Below are positions 1 to 8,629 of a stretch of 57,483 nucleotides of DNA, piece after piece. Positions within the stretch are counted from its first letter, which is position 1. Each line of letters opens with the position of its first letter. The stretch is from Xanthomonas albilineans (lineage in GTDB: Bacteria > Pseudomonadota > Gammaproteobacteria > Xanthomonadales > Xanthomonadaceae). The notes beneath the pieces were generated by a model, which had not been told where the DNA came from, did no database searches, and worked only from the letters and a program-made list of their open reading frames with translations. The DNA lies in NCBI RefSeq assembly GCF_002939705.1, contig NZ_MDCB01000017.1, positions 1 through 57,483 of the forward strand, written 5' to 3'. The translations under genes and the position numbers were made by a program.

Positions 1-73
1 CCTCGCCGAGCAGGCGATGCTGGCCCAGCGCGCGGCGCAGATGCAAGGGCAGGGGCTGGTCATGAAGCTGTAG
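1..73 (+). CDS. C-terminal end of an unidentified protein (5' cut by window)
   Basis: An open frame enters from the left edge in frame 2 and ends at a TAG at 71-73, giving only about 23 residues rich in Ala, Gln and Met and ending in LVMKL. Nothing in so short a tail identifies a family. The next 25 bases before the following remnant are non-coding. Confidence 0.4.
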   Translation, partial: LAEQAMLAQRAAQMQGQGLVMKL

Positions 74-98
74 GCGGTAATCGAAGGTCATCTAGGTA

Positions 99-436
99 TG
101 CCGCATGGACAGCCGTGCGCTGAACCGCACCGCGCCGACGACTTCACCCGCCGCAAGGCGTTGCAGCATCCCTCACGCCCGATTTCCCAAAAAGTTTCCC
201 ACGCTGGGTAGCAATCTATCGACTGCTCGCCGGCGCAGACCTCAAGCCCGGCCAGTCGCTGCAACATTACCTGGGCGAACGACTCACGCAATCCATACCC
301 AGGCGCGCAGGCGCGTACCGGCCTGAACAACCAGATTGGTCTTGCTTCGGAAACCTTTACCTCCGCCATCGAATCTGCACTGGCGGCGCTGAACATGACT
401 CAGCAGCCCGATGGTGTGCGTGGCGATCCGTCGTAG
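99..436 (+). pseudogene. Frameshifted gene remnant, function unknown
   Basis: Protein-like sequence runs through three frames in succession. Frame 0 opens at ATG 99 (MPHGQPCAEPHRADDF...) and stops near 210. Frame 1 then carries AIYRLLAGADLKPGQSLQHY from about 208. Frame 2 carries GLNNQIGLASETFTSAIESA from about 302 to the TAG at 434-436. The balanced composition of each piece and the ordered switch suggest one gene broken by two indels. I do not recognise the family. It could also be chance open frame in high-GC DNA, so confidence is modest. Confidence 0.35.
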
Positions 437-570
437 GCAGGCGTGGTGGATCGCTGCGGAGGTCGTCGCTAGGCTTGGCAGCCGCTGTGCGCACAAAACG
501 CCATCCCGTGGGATGGCCCGGTCGCGGCGCCGTGTCTTGGTGCGGCCGGGCGATGTCGCGACGGTGCGGC

Positions 571-984
571 TTATTGCTCGGTGGCGTCCTGTGCGGTCCT
601 GCGACGACGCACGCGGTGCGTGGCCGATGCGCTGCGCCGCGTGCCGCCGTTGCTTTGCTTGGTGGTTTCGGTTTCGATGCGCTGTGCCTTGCCCTCGATG
701 GGCGCGGTCTTGTCGCGCTGGCGCTTGCGATAGATGGCATAACCGATCAAGCCCACGCCCACCGCTGCCGCTGCGATCGCCAATGCCGGATTGCGGCGCA
801 CTGCATTGCGCGTGGCCTTGCCGCCGGTCTTCACCGCGCCTAGCGCCGCGCCGGCCTTGATTGCGCCGATGGTCATGCCCGACTGTAGCCACTTGTTTGC
901 CTGCGGGCCGAGATGCTTGAGGCTGTCGCCGGCGTGGCTGGCAAGATCCAGGGCGCGGTCGGTGATGATGGTCAGCTTGCTCAT
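571..984 (-). CDS. Small single-pass membrane protein, function unknown
   Basis: This 137-residue protein starts at ATG 982-984 (MSKLTIITDRALDLASHAGD), six bases behind a TAGGAA ribosome site. An amphipathic N-terminal third is followed by a Gly/Ala-rich stretch and one hydrophobic segment around residues 68-88 (NPALAIAAAAVGVGLIGYAI), then a very basic tail rich in Arg, Lys and Thr. The layout resembles small ribosome- or stress-associated membrane proteins of the ElaB/DUF883 kind, but I cannot place it in that family. It stands alone, and a palindromic repeat half lies upstream. The product is probably an inner-membrane protein with a cytoplasmic basic tail. Confidence 0.65.
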   Translation of the reverse strand: MSKLTIITDRALDLASHAGDSLKHLGPQANKWLQSGMTIGAIKAGAALGAVKTGGKATRNAVRRNPALAIAAAAVGVGLIGYAIYRKRQRDKTAPIEGKAQRIETETTKQSNGGTRRSASATHRVRRRRTAQDATEQ

Positions 985-1151
985 GGGCGTTCCTACGTGC
1001 AGGAAGGAAGAGGCGTAGTCTCCCTCGCACACCGTATACAGCACGTTAGCGCTGTGATCCCGATGGGTCTGCGGGCTGAATGCCGTTGCGCGCAACCGAT
1101 CACGTGCTGAAAGTGGCTTGCAAAACCTCGCCAATTGCCGTTGGGTGACAG

Positions 1152-1221
1152 GTGGTACATGAGGATTCCGATCACTGTCCGCGCTCGTCCGGCAGCGCCG
1201 CAGTCGTTTTGTTAGCGACGC
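1152..1221. repeat. Half copy of a palindromic mobile repeat (copy A)
   Basis: From GTGGTACATGAGGATTCCGA to GTTTTGTTAGCGACGC this stretch matches, in reverse complement, one arm of the complete palindrome at 31684-31824. Shared landmarks are GCGGACNGTGNTCGGAATCC, the ATGTACCAC centre and the end CGTTTTGTTAGC. Only one arm is present, and its outer end abuts the stop codon of the helicase gene. Confidence 0.6.
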
Positions 1222-3818
1222 TAAGTGCCGCGCGGTTTAGCGCGGTGGCTGGCGGTGGCGGTCCAGGGGTCGTCCGGCCACGGATGGCGCGGATAACGGC
1301 CCTTCATTTCCTTTTTCACTTCCGGGTAAGTGTTGGACCAGAAGTTGCGCAGGTCTTGGGTGACTTGCAGTGGGCGTCCGCCGGGCGAGAGCAGGTGCAG
1401 TACCAGCGGCACGCGACTGTCGGCGATACGTGGGGTGTCGGCCAGTCCGAACAGTTCCTGTAGTTTGACCGCTAGTACCGGTGGCTGTGGTTGGCCGGCG
1501 TGGTCCAGCGCGTAGTCGATGCGCCGCTCCATGCCCGATGGCACGGCGATGCGCGTGGGGGCGTGGCGGTCGATGGCTTGGCGTCGGTCCCACGGCAGGC
1601 GTGTTTTCAATGCCTCGGCGAGCGCGTCCTCGCCGAGTGCGTCGAGCCGGGTCTTGCCGACGAAGGCCGGACGCAGCCAGTCCTCCAGGCTGTCCAGCAG
1701 CGCTGTATCGCTCAGATCCGGCAGATCCAGTTCCGGCATCCACGCGCGCAGCCCGGCCACGCGCGCACGCCATTGCCGCAGGTCCTCGCTCCACGGCAGG
1801 ACTTGCAAGCCCAGTTCGCGCACCGCTTCGGTCAGTGCCGTCGCCGCATGCGCCGGGTCGACGCGACCGGCAGGGCGGCTGTCGAGCACGATGCGATCGA
1901 AGCGGCTTTCGCGCAGCGCGCTCAGCGCACGCCGTTCGGCATCCCAGCGCACCACGTCTTGTTGCACGAATCGTTGCGGAAACTGTGCACGCAGAGAAGT
2001 TTCGTCCACTGGCGCGGCGCGCAGCAGCAATGCGTCCTTGGCCTCGTGACGCAGTTCGGTGGCGACCAGCCAGGGTTCGCCGCGCAGCTCGCTGTGTTCG
2101 AACAGGCGCGCGCTGCGTCCGTTTGCGAGCAGATAGCGCAGCGGATCGTGCGGGTGGCGCACGCCGATACGGTCGGGAAACGCGTGGGCGAGCAGGTCGC
2201 CCAGTACATGCGCGTCCACGCTCTCCGGCGCGACGGCATTGCCACGCAGGCGCCGCCGCCATTGCGTGGCGGCCGCGTCGATTGCGGCCAGGCCGCCACG
2301 GTTGGCATCGTGCGGCACGCGGCCGCGACGGAATGCGGCCAGCGCGCGCCAACGTGCCGCCAGCGCATCGCCGCCTTGGCGCAGCGGGTCGCGCGCCTCG
2401 ATCAGCGCGGCCAGGTCGCAGGCCAATGCTTGCGCGCGCGCATCCGTGGCGGCCAACAGCATCGCCGCCAGGCGTGGATGCGTGCCGAGTGCCAGCATGC
2501 GCCTGCCATGGGCGGTGATGATCTGGTTCGCGTCGAGCGCGCCGAGCCGCTGCAGCAGTTCGCGTGCGGCTGCCAGTGCGCCCGCCGGCGGCGGATCGAC
2601 GAAGTGCAGTCCGTCGCTACCCCAGGCGGCCAGTTCCAGTGCCAGGCTGGCCAGTTCCACTTGCAGGATTTCCGCGCGCCGCTGCGCCTCCAGGCGCTGC
2701 GATTGCGGCCATAGCCGATACGCCCAGCCGCTGGCAACGCGACCGGCACGGCCAGCGCGCTGGTCGGCGGAAGCCTGCGCGATGGTGGTCACGTCCAGAC
2801 GCGAGAAACCGCTGTTCGGATCGTAATGCGGTTCGCGTGCCAGCCCCGCGTCGATCACCACGCGCACGCCGGGCAGGGTGACCGACGATTCGGCCACGTT
2901 GGTCGCCAGCACCACGCGTCGCCGGCCATGCGGATCGGCTTGCAGGACCTTGCTTTGCTGCTCGACCGGCAACTCGCCGTGCAAGGGCAACACGTCCACG
3001 CCGTGAGTTGCTCCCATGTGGAGCGCAGTGTGTACAGCATCGTGTGCTGACGGGGCCGCCGCCGGATGCGTCACGATGGCATCTGCGCTGCTGCCCGTCG
3101 CAATCCCGCCTGCTTCCAGTGCCGCTTTTACTCGCGCGATCTCGCGTTGCCCGGGCAGGAACACCAGCACATCGCCGGGATGCTGCTGTAGCGCGTGGTC
3201 GATGGCGCGGCGCGTTTGCGCTTCCAGCGATTCCTCGCGCCGTGCCGGGAAATGCGCAATCTCCACCGGAAAGCTGCGTCCGGCGCTGGACAGCCGTGGT
3301 GCATCGAGGAACTGCGCCAGGCGCTCGCCGTCCAGCGTCGCCGACATCACCACGATGCGCAGGTCCTCGCGCACTTGCGCCTGCACGTCCAGCGCCAGCG
3401 CCAGGCCCAGGTCCGCGGCCAGGTGGCGCTCGTGGAACTCGTCGAACAGCAGCGCGCCGACGCCGTCCAGCAGCGGATCGTCTTGCAGCATGCGGGTCAG
3501 GATGCCCTCGGTGACGACCTCGATGCGGGTGCGCGCGGAGACCTTGTTCTCGAAGCGGATGCGGTAGCCCACCGTCTCGCCCGGAGCCTCGCCGCGCTGT
3601 CGGGCCATGAACGTGGCGGCGCTGCGCGCGGCGACTCGGCGCGGTTCCAGCATCACGATGCGACGGCCCTGTAGCCATGGCACGTCCAGCAATGCCGGTG
3701 GCACCTGGGTGGTCTTGCCGGCGCCGGGCGGGGCTTCCAGCACCAGGCGCGGGTGGGCGGCGAGGCTGTCGCGAATCTGCGGCAGTAGTGGATCGATCGG
3801 AAACACAGCGGACGTCAT
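1221..3818 (-). CDS. hrpB: ATP-dependent RNA helicase HrpB (DEAH-box family)
   Basis: An 865-residue superfamily 2 helicase, not the type III secretion regulator of the same name. The start at ATG 3816-3818 (MTSAVFPIDPLL) is chosen over an in-frame upstream ATG because family members begin just before the helicase core. Motifs run in order: Walker A APPGAGKTTQ at about residue 32, the DEFHE box at about 125, SATLDGERL at about 155, and the QRAGRAGR motif at about 355. The HrpB-specific C-terminal region follows, ending ...NTYPEVKKEMKGRYPRHPWP. Length matches the family (about 820-880). HrpB is a broadly conserved proteobacterial helicase whose substrate is poorly defined. It is divergent from tatD, with starts about 100 bp apart. 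Confidence 0.95.
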   Translation of the reverse strand: MTSAVFPIDPLLPQIRDSLAAHPRLVLEAPPGAGKTTQVPPALLDVPWLQGRRIVMLEPRRVAARSAATFMARQRGEAPGETVGYRIRFENKVSARTRIEVVTEGILTRMLQDDPLLDGVGALLFDEFHERHLAADLGLALALDVQAQVREDLRIVVMSATLDGERLAQFLDAPRLSSAGRSFPVEIAHFPARREESLEAQTRRAIDHALQQHPGDVLVFLPGQREIARVKAALEAGGIATGSSADAIVTHPAAAPSAHDAVHTALHMGATHGVDVLPLHGELPVEQQSKVLQADPHGRRRVVLATNVAESSVTLPGVRVVIDAGLAREPHYDPNSGFSRLDVTTIAQASADQRAGRAGRVASGWAYRLWPQSQRLEAQRRAEILQVELASLALELAAWGSDGLHFVDPPPAGALAAARELLQRLGALDANQIITAHGRRMLALGTHPRLAAMLLAATDARAQALACDLAALIEARDPLRQGGDALAARWRALAAFRRGRVPHDANRGGLAAIDAAATQWRRRLRGNAVAPESVDAHVLGDLLAHAFPDRIGVRHPHDPLRYLLANGRSARLFEHSELRGEPWLVATELRHEAKDALLLRAAPVDETSLRAQFPQRFVQQDVVRWDAERRALSALRESRFDRIVLDSRPAGRVDPAHAATALTEAVRELGLQVLPWSEDLRQWRARVAGLRAWMPELDLPDLSDTALLDSLEDWLRPAFVGKTRLDALGEDALAEALKTRLPWDRRQAIDRHAPTRIAVPSGMERRIDYALDHAGQPQPPVLAVKLQELFGLADTPRIADSRVPLVLHLLSPGGRPLQVTQDLRNFWSNTYPEVKKEMKGRYPRHPWPDDPWTATASHRAKPRGT

Positions 3819-3916
3819 CGGCCAAGGATACGGGGCCGGCGCGCCGCTGTAGAGCGGCAGTGCCGGCCTGGCCCCGTACAATCGTCTGCTTTCTTGCTGA
3901 TCTTCCGCGTATCCGT

Positions 3917-4714
3917 ATGACCTTGATCGATATCGGCGCCAATCTCACTCACGCCTCCTTCGACCGCGACCGCGACGCGGTGCTGCAGCGTGCCCGCGCC
4001 GCTGGCGTCGCGCAGATGGTGGTCACCGGCGCCAGCCGCGAACACTCGCCGCTGGCCTTGCAACTCGCGCAGCAGCATCCCGGCCTGCTCTACGCCACCG
4101 CCGGCGTGCACCCGCATCATGCGCTGGAATACACCGCCGAGTGCGATGCCGAGCTGCGCGCGCTGCATGCACATGCCGAGGTGGTAGCGGTGGGCGAATG
4201 CGGGCTGGATTACTTCCGCGATTTTTCTCCACGCCCGGCGCAGCACCGCGCTTTCGAGCGGCAACTGCAACTGGCCGCCGACATCGGCAAGCCGCTGTTC
4301 CTGCATCAACGCGACGCACATGCCGATTTCCTGGCGTTGATGCGCCAGTTCGACGGCAAGCTTGGTCCGGCGGTGGTGCACTGCTTCACCGGCACGCGCG
4401 AGGAATTGTTCGATTATCTTGATCGCGATTGGTACATCGGCATTACCGGCTGGCTGTGCGACGAGCGTCGTGGCGAGCACTTGCGTGGGTTGGTCCGGCA
4501 CATTCCCGCCGCACGGCTGATGATCGAAACCGATGCGCCCTACCTGCTGCCGCGCACGCTCAAACCGACACCGAAGGACCGACGCAACGAGCCGGCGTTT
4601 CTTGCGCATATTGCCGAAGAAGTGGCGCGCGACCGTGGCGAGGACGTGGCGACCACCGCGATGACCAGTACCGCAGCGGCGCGGGCGTTCTTCCGTTTGC
4701 CGGGCGTGGCGTGA
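3917..4714 (+). CDS. tatD: TatD family metal-dependent deoxyribonuclease
   Basis: A 265-residue TIM-barrel hydrolase starting at ATG 3917 (MTLIDIGANLTHASFDRDRD). TatD signatures are present in order: IDIGANLTH (N-terminal metal region), VGECGLDYFRDFSP (Glu ligand), LHQRDAH, VVHCFTGT and ETDAPYLLPRTL. The family shows 3'-5' exonuclease activity on DNA in the cytoplasm and has been tied to oxidative DNA repair. The IGANLT start places it in the TatD branch and not YcfH. It is divergent from hrpB and convergent with panE, and no partner gene is evident. Confidence 0.93.
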   Translation: MTLIDIGANLTHASFDRDRDAVLQRARAAGVAQMVVTGASREHSPLALQLAQQHPGLLYATAGVHPHHALEYTAECDAELRALHAHAEVVAVGECGLDYFRDFSPRPAQHRAFERQLQLAADIGKPLFLHQRDAHADFLALMRQFDGKLGPAVVHCFTGTREELFDYLDRDWYIGITGWLCDERRGEHLRGLVRHIPAARLMIETDAPYLLPRTLKPTPKDRRNEPAFLAHIAEEVARDRGEDVATTAMTSTAAARAFFRLPGVA

Positions 4715-4859
4715 GCAGTCCTTTGGGGCGGAATGCGATTTTCAATTCCCGCCTTTGTGCAAACCAGGCGCATGCACGAGTGGCTGGCGCCTCGGATGCT
4801 GCATGCGCTGTGTTGGCGCTCGGATGCGATCCGCTGGCGGCGCCAGTGCAACGCATGTT

Positions 4860-5804
4860 CTAGCGCTCAGGGAGACTGGCCTGGTACGCCTGCAGATGGC
4901 AGTACGCGGCCATCAGCAGCGGCACAGCGTGACCGGCGCTGCGGGCACGCTCCAACATATCGCCGACGATGTGTTGCGCTTCCACTTGGCGCCCTGCTTC
5001 CAGATCGCGCAGCATCGAGGCTTTCATCGGCGAGCCGGGCTGGGTCAGCAACTGCAGCGCGCGGGCCTGCGCCGTGTCTGGGATCGGCTCGCCGGCTGTT
5101 TCGGCGACCGCGATGCACTCGGTATACAGCCCGCGCAACAGTGCCACGCCGTCATCGCTGGCGACGATCGCCCCGATTGGCGCGCGCATCAGGCAGGTCG
5201 CTGCGGCTAGCGTGGTCAGGAACGTGTACTTGATCCATTGCTCCTGTGCGATCCGTGGTGTTGCCAGGTGATCCAGCCCCGCCTGCGTGCAGGCGGCGGC
5301 GAAGGCGCGCACGCGCGCGCTGTCGCTGCCCCGTCCATCGCGCTCGCCGAAGGTGAGCGATGCGGGTTTGGCCAGATGTTGTACCGTGCCATCGTGGTCG
5401 AGCACGGCATTGATGAAGCACAGTCCGCCCAGCACATGTTCGCCGCCGAAGCGGGTATCCAGCAGCGGATAGTGGCGTAGGCCATTGAGGATCGGCAGCA
5501 CACTGGTATCGGTGTGCATGGCTGGAACGACGGCCTCCAATGCGTTGCCCAGGTCGTAGGCCTTGCAACTGAGCAGGATCAGATCGAACGGTGGCGCATC
5601 GATAACCGACGCCAGCGTGTCGGCGGTGAGTGCGGTCACCGCGATCGTCGCGTCGCCACGCGGACTGTGGATGCGCAAGCCGTTGCTGCGCAATTGCGCA
5701 GCACGCGCTGGCCGCACCAAGAAGCTGACATCGACCCCGGCCTGTGCCAGACGTCCGCCAAAGTAACCGCCGGTCGCACCGGCGCCGAGGATCAGGATGC
5801 GCAT
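4860..5804 (-). CDS. panE: 2-dehydropantoate 2-reductase (ketopantoate reductase)
   Basis: A 314-residue NADPH-dependent reductase that converts ketopantoate to pantoate in the pantothenate/CoA pathway. The start at ATG 5802-5804 puts the Rossmann motif LGAGATGGYFGGRLAQAG at residue 5, as is normal for the family. Further marks are the SCKAYD lysine region, PILNGLRH, and the C-terminal helical domain with EQWIKYTFLTTLAA (second catalytic Lys) and GSPMKASMLRDLEAGR. It is the last gene of a minus-strand run behind an ABC exporter permease, with 19 bp between them, so probably co-transcribed. The ApbA/PanE family includes paralogues of other specificity, so the exact substrate is less certain than the family. 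Confidence 0.88.
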   Translation of the reverse strand: MRILILGAGATGGYFGGRLAQAGVDVSFLVRPARAAQLRSNGLRIHSPRGDATIAVTALTADTLASVIDAPPFDLILLSCKAYDLGNALEAVVPAMHTDTSVLPILNGLRHYPLLDTRFGGEHVLGGLCFINAVLDHDGTVQHLAKPASLTFGERDGRGSDSARVRAFAAACTQAGLDHLATPRIAQEQWIKYTFLTTLAAATCLMRAPIGAIVASDDGVALLRGLYTECIAVAETAGEPIPDTAQARALQLLTQPGSPMKASMLRDLEAGRQVEAQHIVGDMLERARSAGHAVPLLMAAYCHLQAYQASLPER

Positions 5805-5823
5805 GCGGTCTTGTTCGTCCCTT

Positions 5824-6639
5824 TTAGCTGCGCAACCCGACCCCACGTCGCAGCAGCCACAGCGCCAGTGCCGCCAGTACGGCGACGAAGCCCAGCATCA
5901 GCGTATAGGCCACCCAAAGCGGCACGTCGCTGCTGCCAAGCAAGCCATAGCGGAAAGCATTGACCATGTAGAAGATCGGGTTGGCGTGGGTGGCGGCCTC
6001 GGCCCAGCCCGGCAGCAGTTTGGTCGAGTAGAACACGCCGCCAAGGTAGGTCAGCGGGGTCAGGATGAAGGTCGGTATGATCGCGATGTCGTCGAATTTT
6101 TTCGCGTATACCGCGTTGATGAAGCCGGCCAGGGAGAAGATGGTCGCGCCGAACAGGACGGTGCTCAGGGTCACCAGCGGATGCGGAATGCGCAGCGGTG
6201 TGAAGCACATGGCGATGATCAGCACGATCACTCCGACCATCAGCCCGCGCAGTACCGCACCGGCGATATAGCCGCACAGAATCACCCAGTTGGGCATCGG
6301 GCTGACCAGCAATTCCTCGACATGGCGACCGAACTTGGCGCCGAAGAACGAGGAGCTGATATTGCCGTAACTGTTCTGGATCACGCTCATCATCACCAGG
6401 CCGGGCACGATGAATTGCATGTAGCTGTAGCCGCCCATCTCGCCGATGCGCGAGCCGATGAGCCCGCCGAAGATCAGGAAGTACAGGGTCATGGTGATCG
6501 CGGGCGGCACCAGGGTCTGGCCCCAGATGCGCAGAATACGCTTGACCTCGCGGCGCACGATGGTCAGCAGCGCGACCCAGTTGCGTTGCGCGGGTGTTGA
6601 ATCGGAGAAGCGTTGCGGGGATACGGGAGGCGTGGTCAT
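5824..6639 (-). CDS. yadH: ABC-2 type transporter permease (YadH-like)
   Basis: A 271-residue permease starting at ATG 6637-6639 (MTTPPVSPQRFSDSTP). It has about six transmembrane segments, a cytoplasmic N-terminal helix (LTIVRREVKRILRIWGQTLV) and the family region KFGRHVEELLVSPMPNW followed by GVFYSTKLLPGWAE and HANPIFYMVNAFRYG. These motifs match the YadH branch of ABC-2 exporters, whose cargo is unknown. The partner ATPase ends 16 bp upstream, and panE follows 19 bp downstream, forming a three-gene minus-strand unit. Confidence 0.9.
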   Translation of the reverse strand: MTTPPVSPQRFSDSTPAQRNWVALLTIVRREVKRILRIWGQTLVPPAITMTLYFLIFGGLIGSRIGEMGGYSYMQFIVPGLVMMSVIQNSYGNISSSFFGAKFGRHVEELLVSPMPNWVILCGYIAGAVLRGLMVGVIVLIIAMCFTPLRIPHPLVTLSTVLFGATIFSLAGFINAVYAKKFDDIAIIPTFILTPLTYLGGVFYSTKLLPGWAEAATHANPIFYMVNAFRYGLLGSSDVPLWVAYTLMLGFVAVLAALALWLLRRGVGLRS

Positions 6640-6655
6640 GGTCGTCGCCGTGTGG

Positions 6656-7657
6656 TCAGGAGGAGGCGGGCGGTTGCGGCGCGGCGGTATTGCCCGATCC
6701 GGCGTTGCGGTGTTCGCCGGTGAGGCGGACGAACAGTTCTTCCAGACGGTTGCTCTTGGTGCGCATGGAACGCACGCGGATGCCGGCATCGCCGAGTGCG
6801 GCGAACACCCGGTTGAGGTCCATCGCGCGCGGCATGTCCAGGTCCAGGGTGTGCGCGTCCTGCGCCAACAGGGTGGTGCCTTCGATGGTCGGCAACTGCG
6901 TTGGCAATTGGCCATCGATGTCCAGCAGAAAACCTTCCACGTCCAGTTTGGCCAGCAATGTGCGCATCGGGCCTTGTTCGACGATGTGGCCCCGGTCGAT
7001 GATCGCCAGGTTGCGGCATAGATTCTCCGCTTCCTCCAGGTAATGCGTGGTCAGGATGATGGTGGTGCCGGCTGCGTTGATCTCGCGTAAAACGCGCCAC
7101 ATGTCGCGGCGGATTTCGATGTCCACGCCGGCGGTGGGTTCGTCCAGGATCAGCAGGCGTGGCCGGGTCATCATCGCGCGGGCGATCATCAGGCGTCGCT
7201 TCATGCCGCCAGACAGCGTGCGGCTCATCATCTGTGCCTTCTCCCACAGGTGCGCGCGGCGCAGTTCTGCCTCGGCCAGTTGTTCGGCCTCGGCGCGCGG
7301 CATGCCGTAGAAGCCGGCGTAGTTGACCAGGATGTCGAACGGTTTTTCGAACAGATTGAAGTTGATTTCCTGCGGCACCAGGCCGATCAGGCGCATTGCG
7401 GCGCTGCGCTGGCTGCTCAGGTCGGTGCCGAACACCTCCACCTGACCGGCGCTGAGATTGACCAGCGAGCTGATGATGCCGATCAGGGTGGATTTGCCGG
7501 CGCCGTTGGGGCCAAGCAGGGCGAAGAAGTCGCCGGGCATCACGTCCAGCGATACCCCGCGCAAGGCTTGCACGCCGTTGCCGTAGGTCTTGTGCAGGTC
7601 GCGTACCCGCAGTGCGGGCGTTGACGAATCCGAGGGCAGGGGGGATGCGGGAGTCAA
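6656..7657 (-). CDS. yadG: ABC-2 type transporter ATP-binding protein (YadG-like)
   Basis: A 333-residue ABC ATPase with Walker A GPNGAGKST, signature LSGGMKRRL, Walker B LLILDEPTAGVD and the His switch TTHYLEEAE. The family-typical C-terminal extension ends in MRTKSNRLEELFVRLTGEH. The only in-frame start ahead of the conserved core is TTG 7655-7657, with GAAGGTT about seven bases upstream, so a TTG start is likely. It powers the permease encoded 16 bp downstream. The divergent flavin reductase starts about 100 bp away, so promoters for both directions lie in 7658-7755. Confidence 0.9.
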   Translation of the reverse strand: MTPASPLPSDSSTPALRVRDLHKTYGNGVQALRGVSLDVMPGDFFALLGPNGAGKSTLIGIISSLVNLSAGQVEVFGTDLSSQRSAAMRLIGLVPQEINFNLFEKPFDILVNYAGFYGMPRAEAEQLAEAELRRAHLWEKAQMMSRTLSGGMKRRLMIARAMMTRPRLLILDEPTAGVDIEIRRDMWRVLREINAAGTTIILTTHYLEEAENLCRNLAIIDRGHIVEQGPMRTLLAKLDVEGFLLDIDGQLPTQLPTIEGTTLLAQDAHTLDLDMPRAMDLNRVFAALGDAGIRVRSMRTKSNRLEELFVRLTGEHRNAGSGNTAAPQPPASS

Positions 7658-7755
7658 AGTGAACCTTCGCGCCGCGTCGACGGCGCTGGAGAAGTGCAGC
7701 GGGTATTATAGAAGACCGCGTGGGGTTGCCCACGGCCATAGACTGTTGCAACGAC

Positions 7756-8505
7756 GTGCCTGCCCAATTCCCGCTGAAGTTGGTCGAACGCCGTATGCTG
7801 GCGCCATCCGTCGGCCATTACCGCTTCGTTCGCGATGACGGAGAGCCGCTGCCGTTCCTGCCAGGCCAGTTCGTACAGGTGCATTTCCACTATGCCGATG
7901 GCACCGCGACCAAGCGTAGCTATTCGCTGGCGACTCGCCACGACCCGGCGCAGGCGGCCGATGCGACGGTGGAGATCGCGGTCAGTTTCGTCGCCGGTGG
8001 CGCGGCCACCGCCTTGTTCGAGGGGCTGGAGATCGGCGGCCAGCTGTCGGCCAGCGGTCCCTTTGGGCGTTTTTGTCTGCAACCGGACGAGACCAATCGG
8101 CGTTATCTGCTCATCGCCACCGGTACCGGCGTCACCCCGTACCGCTCGATGCTGCCGTTGCTGGAGGCGGCGATGGCAGAACGTGGCGTGGAGGTGGTGC
8201 TGCTGCTGGGCGCGCGTACCCCGGCCGAGTTGTTGTATGGCGACGAGTTCCGCGCCTTCGCCGACGCGCATCCGCGTTTCCGCTTCGTGCCGTGTTTTTC
8301 GCGCGAATTGCCGCAGGCGCCGCATGCCGATGTGCGCCATGGATACGTGCAGCAGTGGTTGCCCGAATTCGCACCGCAGGCCGAGGGCGACATCGCGTAT
8401 CTATGCGGCAACCCGAATATGGTCGATGCCTGCTTCGAGGCGTTGAAGGACGCTGGTCTGCCGGTGCAGCACATTCGTCGCGAGAAGTACGTCAGCAGCA
8501 AGTGA
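7756..8505 (+). CDS. Ferredoxin/flavodoxin--NADP(+) reductase
   Basis: A roughly 250-residue FAD-dependent oxidoreductase. An N-terminal FAD beta-barrel (LPGQFVQVHF, then KRSYSLATR) is followed by the NADP domain (LLIATGTGVTPYRSML, then YLCGNPNMVDACFEAL), ending with IRREKYVSSK. This is the Fpr class that passes electrons between NADPH and ferredoxin or flavodoxin in the cytoplasm. The start is uncertain: GTG 7756 begins at the conserved region (VPAQFPLKLVERRM), while GTG 7720 would add 12 poorly conserved residues. Neither has a strong ribosome site. Confidence 0.85.
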   Translation: MPAQFPLKLVERRMLAPSVGHYRFVRDDGEPLPFLPGQFVQVHFHYADGTATKRSYSLATRHDPAQAADATVEIAVSFVAGGAATALFEGLEIGGQLSASGPFGRFCLQPDETNRRYLLIATGTGVTPYRSMLPLLEAAMAERGVEVVLLLGARTPAELLYGDEFRAFADAHPRFRFVPCFSRELPQAPHADVRHGYVQQWLPEFAPQAEGDIAYLCGNPNMVDACFEALKDAGLPVQHIRREKYVSSK

Positions 8506-8629
8506 GCGTGTCGCCGAAGCAGCGCGGTGGCCCATTTTCATCGGTGCTGCGTTACGCTGGCGGTTGCGCAGCAACGAGTTGATGCCCCAGGATGGCATCC
8601 TGTGCGGCATGACCTCAAGGATGCGACCC

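Noticed and set aside
1221-3818. HrpB as a type III secretion regulator
   Set aside because: The sequence has DEAH helicase motifs; the shared name is a coincidence. No hrp cluster is present.
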